Part shown: piece by piece, positions 5,573 through 9,591 of the stretch | Numbering within the stretch: the first letter of the stretch is position 1 | How the letters are laid out: every line of letters starts with the position of its first letter | Source: Bacteroidales bacterium | GTDB taxonomy: Bacteria > Bacteroidota > Bacteroidia > Bacteroidales > UBA12077 | Assembly: GCA_030156305.1 (NCBI GenBank) | Contig: JASGMZ010000101.1 | Coordinates: forward strand, 1-9,591 | Length of the DNA stretch: 9,591 bases | Direction: 5' to 3' | Notes under the pieces: model-generated | What the model was told of the DNA's origin: nothing | What the model saw: only the letters and a program-made list of their open reading frames with translations | Database searches by the model: none | Translations under genes and position numbers: made by a program

Positions 5573-6949
5573 TTATGCTTTATCTAATTCGACTGTAAAA
5601 TGCCGCATAATGGGTGCTTCATTAATTATTTTTAAGCCTTTTGTTATTTGGCCTCTTCGGTCGAAAACATTTTTTAACGCTACGGCTATTACATCCATGT
5701 GGTTATTGGTATAAACTCTTCGTGGAATGGCCAATCGCAACAACTCAAGAGCAGGATAACGATTTTCTCTGGTTTCAGGATCTCTGTCAGCCAGTAATGT
5801 TCCTATTTCTACACCACGTATTCCTGATTCAAGATACAACTCTACCGCTAAGGTTTGTGCTTGCAGTTGCTCTTTTGGTACATTGGGTAAAAATTTTCTG
5901 GCATCAACAAAAATTGCATGTCCTCCATAAGGTCTTTGTACTGTGATGCCAAAATCAGTTAGTTTTTTACCGAGGTATTCAACCTGTTTAATTCGTGTAT
6001 CTAAATAATCAAACTCAGTTCCTTCATCAAGTCCCTGTGCCAAAGCATTCATATCTCTACCCGACATTCCGCCATAGGTTACAAATCCTTCGAACATGAT
6101 ATTAAAAACGGTTGCTTTTTTAAAGATATCTTCGCTGTTTAAAGCAATAAAACCACCCATATTTACAATAGCATCTTTTTTACTGCTCATTGTCATTCCG
6201 TCAGCATACGAAAACATCTCTTTTACAATTTCTTTAATGGTTTTGTTTTCGTATCCTTTTTCACGCTTTTTAATAAAATATGCATTTTCGGCAAAGCGGG
6301 CTGAGTCATAAATAATGGGTATTCCATGTTGGCCGGCAAGTTTTCTTACCGCTTTCATATTTTCCATAGAAACCGGTTGCCCGCCTGATGAATTACAAGT
6401 AACGGTTATCACAATAAAAGGAATTTTCTCCTTAGGATATTTTTTGATGGTTTCTTCCAGCTTTTGTAAATCAATATTTCCTTTAAAAGGATGTTCAAGT
6501 TCAGTGTCAAAGGCTTCGTCAATAGTGCAATCTATTGCTTTTGCCTTTCTGAACTCAATATGTCCTTTGGTGGTATCGAAATGTGAATTGCCGGGAATAA
6601 TATCGCCTTCCTTAATAAGCACCGAAAAAAGTACATTTTCAGCAGCACGGCCTTGATGTGTAGGTAAAAAATATTCAAATCCAAGTAATTCTTTTATGGT
6701 ATTTTTTAAATTGTAGTAAGATGTAGCCCCTGCATAGCTTTCATCACCCAGCATCAATGCCGACCATTGCTTGTCGCTCATGGCTCCTGTGCCTGAGTCG
6801 GTTAATAAATCAATAAAAACTTGTTCGCTTTTTAAGTTAAATAAATTGTATTTAGCTTCTTTTATCCATTGTTCGCGTTGTTTACGAGTACTTTTTTTGA
6901 TGGTTTCTACCATCTTTATTTTATACGATTCTGCAAATGGTAATTCCAT
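5573..6949 (-). CDS. tnaA: Tryptophanase (tryptophan indole-lyase)
   Basis: TnaA is a cytoplasmic PLP enzyme that splits L-tryptophan into indole, pyruvate and ammonia. The 458-residue protein aligns end to end with the beta-eliminating lyases: IDLLTDSGTGAMSDKQW (46-62), PTHQGRAAE (96-104), DSARFAENAYFIK (215-227), and MSSKKD (254-259) with the PLP lysine at 258. The closest relative in function is tyrosine phenol-lyase, so I checked the residues that differ. The protein has FDTTKGH (124-130), not the TTTRYH of the phenol-lyase; VEIG (380-383), lacking the arginine that binds the phenol; and MRHFT (448-452), with His450 where the phenol-lyase has Phe. All three favour tryptophanase. Some segments (GAMSDKQW, IPRRVYT) are nearer to phenol-lyase sequences, so a biochemical surprise is possible. 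The start MELPFAESYKIKMVET fits the family N-terminus. The gene stands alone, with no tryptophan permease beside it, and ends in a strong terminator. Confidence 0.92.
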   Translation of the reverse strand: MELPFAESYKIKMVETIKKSTRKQREQWIKEAKYNLFNLKSEQVFIDLLTDSGTGAMSDKQWSALMLGDESYAGATSYYNLKNTIKELLGFEYFLPTHQGRAAENVLFSVLIKEGDIIPGNSHFDTTKGHIEFRKAKAIDCTIDEAFDTELEHPFKGNIDLQKLEETIKKYPKEKIPFIVITVTCNSSGGQPVSMENMKAVRKLAGQHGIPIIYDSARFAENAYFIKKREKGYENKTIKEIVKEMFSYADGMTMSSKKDAIVNMGGFIALNSEDIFKKATVFNIMFEGFVTYGGMSGRDMNALAQGLDEGTEFDYLDTRIKQVEYLGKKLTDFGITVQRPYGGHAIFVDARKFLPNVPKEQLQAQTLAVELYLESGIRGVEIGTLLADRDPETRENRYPALELLRLAIPRRVYTNNHMDVIAVALKNVFDRRGQITKGLKIINEAPIMRHFTVELDKA

Positions 6950-7014
6950 AATATATAAGTTTTATGATTAAACAAATTGATTATAAAAATGAAAATAAAT
7001 TTCGTTGGAAGGTT

Positions 7015-7098
7015 TTAAAAAAAGAAAGAATCTCTTTTTTTAATATTGAGGTAAATGAATTTATAGGTTACTCTTAATATGTTGAGTAAATTTTTCAT
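7015..7098 (-). CDS. Possible short leader ORF upstream of tnaA (speculative)
   Basis: A 27-codon frame starts at ATG 7098-7096 (MKNLLNILRVTYKFIYLNIK...) and ends with TAA at 7017-7015, 65 bases before tnaA. An in-frame ATG at 7113 would add five residues. In enteric bacteria tnaA is preceded by the 24-residue leader TnaC, which stalls ribosomes using a key tryptophan. The position here is comparable, but this frame has no tryptophan and no terminal proline, so it is not a canonical TnaC. Such a short frame can arise by chance in A+T-rich DNA. No Shine-Dalgarno evidence helps in this group. Confidence 0.2.
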   Translation of the reverse strand: MKNLLNILRVTYKFIYLNIKKRDSFFF

Positions 7099-7104
7099 GT
7101 AACC
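7066..7104 (-). promoter_or_regulatory. Two mutually exclusive hairpins in the tnaA leader
   Basis: On the minus-strand RNA the segment GAGTAACC (7073-7066) can pair as GAGTAA with TTACTC (7089-7084), or as GTAACC with GGTTAC (7104-7099). Both stems are six base pairs, and they share the right arm, so only one can form. The distal left arm directly abuts the ATG of the possible leader frame (7098-7096). Stems this short are weak evidence. Confidence 0.25.
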
Positions 7105-7125
7105 CTTTTGCATTTTTTATAGTTA

Positions 7126-7133
7126 CAAATATA
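7126..7133 (-). promoter_or_regulatory. Candidate -7 box of the tnaA promoter
   Basis: On the minus strand this reads TATATTTG, a full match to TAnnTTTG. No good TTTG is found 19-21 bases upstream. The start of transcription would be near 7119, giving a leader of about 170 bases. Confidence 0.35.
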
Positions 7134-7164
7134 AAAGATTCGTTAAAAATAAACTAAAAATAAA

Positions 7165-7172
7165 TAATTTTG
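7165..7172 (+). promoter_or_regulatory. Candidate -7 box for the barrel-protein gene
   Basis: TAATTTTG matches TAnnTTTG on the plus strand, about 147 bases before the ATG at 7319. A -33 TTTG is not evident, and the distance is long. AATATTTG at 7221-7228 is a one-mismatch alternative that is closer to the gene. Confidence 0.25.
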
Positions 7173-7318
7173 TACAGCATAAAAACATAGAATCTTATTT
7201 AATATATTAATAATGAGGTGAATATTTGTGTTGTTATTTTTTTGTACAATTTTAAACTAAACATCTTTTTTTTCATCTTAAAAAAAATTATATACTTAAA
7301 AGCAATCAATCGATATTT

Positions 7319-9232
7319 ATGAAGCGTTTATATATTTTTATTATATTTTTATTTATATATAGTTTTCAGGGTGTTGGGACAGAAACCAATGATTTTTTCG
7401 ATATTCCCAGTACTTATACAAATCAATTTTACTCACCAGATACAATCACTGATGATTCATTAGATTTGTATGAAAAATTAAATGATGAAGAACGCATTAA
7501 AGATACTTTGATGCAAATTTTAGGAATTAAGCATAAAAATGAAAAAAATCCTCCGTCAGACACTATACCAAAAATGGATTCAATTTCATCAACGGTTGAT
7601 TCTGTTCATTTCGTAAAATCTTCCGAGTTGAACAACAATTCAATATCTATTAAAGACGCTGAAGGAATTAGTAGGGCCAATACGGTAATTCCTTCTGATA
7701 CTATCTTTGTGAAAGACACCATTTTTGTTCGGGATACTATTTTTATAAAAGATACAATAATTTTTAAGGATACAATAAATATTCCTGACACCGCAGAGGC
7801 TAAAGATTCAATTTATACTAAAGAATTAACCTATGAAGAATTTATCAGTCACCTGGAGGACTCATTAATTTTTGACAAACCAGATAGTACTTATTATGTT
7901 ATTAGAAATATTCAAAAATTATTAAAACCACAAACGCTTGAAAAAAATGATACCGTAAAACAGGCTATTGATAAATTAATTCAGTATCAATCCAGCTATA
8001 ATAGTATTGATACGATTAAACATTTTTTGGAATCAAAACTAGAACAAGAAAAATTTTATTATTTATCGGAAGATAAAAATGCTTCTTTTTTGAACGATTC
8101 TATTAAAAATGCTGTTAGGTATATCTTAAATCGTTTGCCGAAAGATTCATTGAAACTTATTTTTAAGAATTCAGCGAATGATTCAATATTATTTAAAACC
8201 GCCAAAGAACAAATGGATTCTGTTCATTTTAAAATATATGATAATAGGGGAGAATATGCTGTTTTATGGATAAAAAAATATAAAGATAAAACCTACGATT
8301 TAAGTCTCGAAGAAGGTACATATATAGAAAAAGCAAAACAGCAAAAAATAGTAACCCGGGAAGTTGATACTGATAAAATTCCAACAGAATTAAAAAAAAG
8401 TCGTAAAGTAAATATTATTGTTCCGCTTTGGGATATTGGCAGTACTGCTGATATTAATTTTAATCAGGGATATCAGTCCAATTGGGTAGAAGGTGGAGAA
8501 AACAGCTTGTCGGCATTATCTGTATTCAGGTTTAATGCTCAATACACTTATGGAAAACAACGAATATGGGATACAGATATTGAATATAAATTAGGATATT
8601 TAAAGGCAGGAGATAATCCTTTACAAAAAAATGACGATCGGTTTGAGTTTAACTCAAAATATGGCCGTACAGCATTTAATAATTGGTATTATAGTTTATT
8701 ATTTAATTTTAGAACTCAATTTTTAAAAGGTTATGATTATCCCAACGATTCGGTTTCCATTTCTAAATTTATGTCTCCCGGGCATCTCGTATTTTCTTTG
8801 GGTTTAGATTATAAACCGAATAAAAATCTAACGGTTCTTATATCGCCAGTTACTTCAAAATTCACCATTGTTTCAGACACGGTAAATTATGATCAAACCC
8901 GTTTTGGTGTTGGGGCAAATGAGAAAACAAGGAAGGAAATTGGAGCTTATATTAAAGCTATCTGGAAATACAACATTACCAAAGATATTTTTATGGAAAA
9001 TAAGATTAATTTCTTTACCAACTATACAAATAATCCTCAAAATATAGATATTGACTGGGAATTAAATTTAAAAATGAAACTTACCCGTTATATCAACATG
9101 TCTTTAAATACCCATTTTATTTATGATGATGATGTAGATATACCTGTGTTTGAAGGGGGAGAGCAGGTTGAAGTGACCAAAGGACTGCAATTCAGAGAAG
9201 TAATAGGTATTGGTTTTTCATATAGTTTTTAA
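7319..9232 (+). CDS. Exported DUF3078-like outer-membrane beta-barrel protein with N-terminal hexapeptide repeats
   Basis: This 637-residue protein begins with a signal peptide (MKRLYIFIIFLFIYSFQG, cleavage near residue 20; no lipobox cysteine). Residues 21-126 are Asp/Ser/Thr-rich and low in complexity. Residues 127-156 hold five tandem hexapeptides: DTIFVK, DTIFVR, DTIFIK, DTIIFK, DTINIP. A middle region (about 165-350) is predicted mixed helix and strand, and I do not recognise it. From about 366 the sequence becomes alternating beta strands. WDIGSTADINFNQGYQSNWV (371-390) followed by EGGENS is the hallmark start of DUF3078-type proteins of Bacteroidota. The C-terminus GIGFSYSF ends in phenylalanine, as expected for insertion by the BAM machinery. 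The barrel should lie in the outer membrane with the N-terminal part in the periplasm. Function is unknown. It is alone on the plus strand, divergent from tnaA. Confidence 0.8.
   Translation: MKRLYIFIIFLFIYSFQGVGTETNDFFDIPSTYTNQFYSPDTITDDSLDLYEKLNDEERIKDTLMQILGIKHKNEKNPPSDTIPKMDSISSTVDSVHFVKSSELNNNSISIKDAEGISRANTVIPSDTIFVKDTIFVRDTIFIKDTIIFKDTINIPDTAEAKDSIYTKELTYEEFISHLEDSLIFDKPDSTYYVIRNIQKLLKPQTLEKNDTVKQAIDKLIQYQSSYNSIDTIKHFLESKLEQEKFYYLSEDKNASFLNDSIKNAVRYILNRLPKDSLKLIFKNSANDSILFKTAKEQMDSVHFKIYDNRGEYAVLWIKKYKDKTYDLSLEEGTYIEKAKQQKIVTREVDTDKIPTELKKSRKVNIIVPLWDIGSTADINFNQGYQSNWVEGGENSLSALSVFRFNAQYTYGKQRIWDTDIEYKLGYLKAGDNPLQKNDDRFEFNSKYGRTAFNNWYYSLLFNFRTQFLKGYDYPNDSVSISKFMSPGHLVFSLGLDYKPNKNLTVLISPVTSKFTIVSDTVNYDQTRFGVGANEKTRKEIGAYIKAIWKYNITKDIFMENKINFFTNYTNNPQNIDIDWELNLKMKLTRYINMSLNTHFIYDDDVDIPVFEGGEQVEVTKGLQFREVIGIGFSYSF
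7697..7786 (+). repeat. Five degenerate 18-bp tandem repeats coding DTI(F/I/N)-type hexapeptides
   Basis: Five 18-base units encode DTIFVK, DTIFVR, DTIFIK, DTIIFK and DTINIP. Asp-Thr-Ile is strictly kept, while third codon positions vary (GAT/GAC, ACT/ACC/ACA, ATC/ATT/ATA). This suggests an old repeat kept by selection on the protein rather than a recent DNA expansion. The pattern would suit a periplasmic beta-structured or extended spacer before the barrel. Confidence 0.75.
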
Positions 9233-9250
9233 AAATAAAACAGTATTTTT
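9231..9250 (+). terminator. Weak A/T-only hairpin after the barrel-protein gene
   Basis: AAAAATA (9231-9237) can pair with TATTTTT (9244-9250) around a six-base loop, immediately at the stop codon, with the T-run forming part of the stem. Its stability is low because it contains no G-C pair. Confidence 0.25.
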
Positions 9251-9591
9251 TCGGGCATGTTTCTCATGGCCATGTAAGCAGGCTGTGTACTGATGAAGAA
9301 AGTTTACCCAACAGGACCTTTTAATTGATGAGGAACTTTGATCGGCTACAAGAACAAAAATATAAGGTTGATTTCTATACTTGTTAAAGGTTGCTGATGT
9401 TTTGTAGATGGATTTCAATAATGTTCCATTTTCAGCTCTGATTTTTTAAAAAAAATGATATAAAAACCCAAAGGGGGATGATTGCAATAAAGTAATTAGT
9501 GGCTATAAGAAAACGTCAATAACTGCGTTACGCTCGCATTGGCAATTAGTCATTTACGTCAGTAAACTCCTGGCTGCCAATTCTTCGCAAG
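9233..9591. other. Gene-free right end with repeat-like sequence
   Basis: I see no convincing gene in this stretch. From about 9251 to 9360 the sequence is noticeably richer in G+C than the flanking intergenic DNA. It has an open minus-strand frame of 66 codons (9218-9418) that overlaps the end of the barrel gene and has no recognisable motif. From 9526 onward there is a long inverted repeat that reaches the window edge. The stretch between (9420-9520) is A+T-rich, with a run of A at 9448-9455 and nothing else to name. Confidence 0.4.
9526..9591. repeat. Nested inverted repeat at the window edge (possibly cut)
   Basis: ATTGGCA (9538-9544) pairs with TGCCAAT (9575-9581). The pairing extends outward imperfectly, GCTCGC on the left against GCGAAG-like sequence on the right. 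At the centre TTTAC (9553-9557) and GTAAA (9562-9566) form a small inner stem. The composition (GCGTTACGCTCGC) is unlike the A+T-rich surroundings. It looks like a dispersed intergenic repeat, possibly continuing past the window. Confidence 0.5.

Larger units (their letters stand above)
6950..7318. other. Divergent intergenic region between tnaA and the barrel-protein gene
   Basis: This 369-base, very A+T-rich gap holds the promoters of two divergent genes. On the tnaA side there is a -7-like box at 7126-7133, implying a leader of about 170 bases with two competing hairpins and a short open frame (7015-7098). On the other side TAATTTTG at 7165-7172 is a possible -7 box. The remaining sequence (about 7175-7318) shows only A/T runs and nothing I can name. 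Confidence 0.5.

Noticed and set aside
5573..6949. Tyrosine phenol-lyase as the product instead of tryptophanase
   Set aside because: Three discriminating positions (Asp in FDTT, Ile382 in place of the phenol-binding Arg, His450 in place of Phe) are of the tryptophanase type, although some other segments look phenol-lyase-like.
7165..7250. TTTTGTACA occurring twice (7169-7177 and 7241-7249) as an operator pair
   Set aside because: The motif is short and made mostly of T, and it also appears inside coding DNA near 1459. It is not distinctive enough to call a regulator site.
9218..9418. Minus-strand open frame of 66 codons at the end of the barrel gene
   Set aside because: It overlaps the barrel gene's 3' end antisense, has no recognisable motif, and lies in a block that may be a non-coding repeat. 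I do not list it as a gene.
9520..9591. Integron attC site
   Set aside because: The inverted repeat is suggestive, but I find no GTTRRRY / RYYYAAC core pair at the ends of the arms and no cassette genes or integrase.
1..9591. CRISPR array, tRNA, rRNA or defence system
   Set aside because: I found no regularly spaced direct repeats, no tRNA-like cloverleaf, no rRNA-like stretch and no nuclease, toxin or phage-type genes.

Overview
The window looks like a chromosome piece from a low-GC member of the Bacteroidota, most likely of the Bacteroidales/Marinilabiliales type. The signs are A+T-rich codon use, no clear Shine-Dalgarno sequences, several matches to the Bacteroidota promoter pattern (TTTG, about 19 nt, TAnnTTTG), and a DUF3078-type outer-membrane barrel protein. 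This placement is inference from gene content; no marker gene is present.

Layout, left to right. Positions 1-179 (minus) hold the N-terminus of a fold-type III PLP enzyme of the D-threonine aldolase / D-serine dehydratase group, cut by the window edge. Positions 400-3477 (minus) form a tight four-gene operon read from right to left: yicC-like endoribonuclease, guanylate kinase (gmk), nicotinate-nucleotide adenylyltransferase (nadD) and a short CNNM/CBS membrane protein. The first pair overlaps by one base and the other gaps are 6 and 10 bases. A MATE-family exporter (4111-5439, minus) and a tryptophanase (5573-6949, minus) follow as separate units. Tryptophanase has a strong intrinsic terminator. 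The last gene (7319-9232, plus) is divergent from tryptophanase and encodes an exported protein with a hexapeptide repeat, an unrecognised middle region and a C-terminal DUF3078-like beta-barrel.

The most interesting part is the gap between the yicC operon and the MATE gene. A 527-bp non-coding element (3538-4064) starts GGCTCTATT and ends AATAGAGCC, and is flanked by a perfect 8-bp direct repeat, ACAGGTAT. This is the mark of a transposition event. It encodes no transposase, so it looks like a MITE, with ends and target duplication resembling ISL3-type elements. Inside it are a third copy of the terminus, an A+T-rich inverted repeat with 19-bp perfect arms, and a CGTCATTGCGA...TCGCAATGACG hairpin repeat. 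One arm of that hairpin is itself interrupted by a 16-bp palindrome. The element ends about 60 bp upstream of yicC, at the edge of the likely operon promoter.

Other points are a possible leader ORF with two competing hairpins upstream of tryptophanase (speculative) and repeat-like, gene-free DNA at the right end. I found no RNA genes, no CRISPR array and no defence system. The genes themselves are mostly ordinary housekeeping and metabolic genes.
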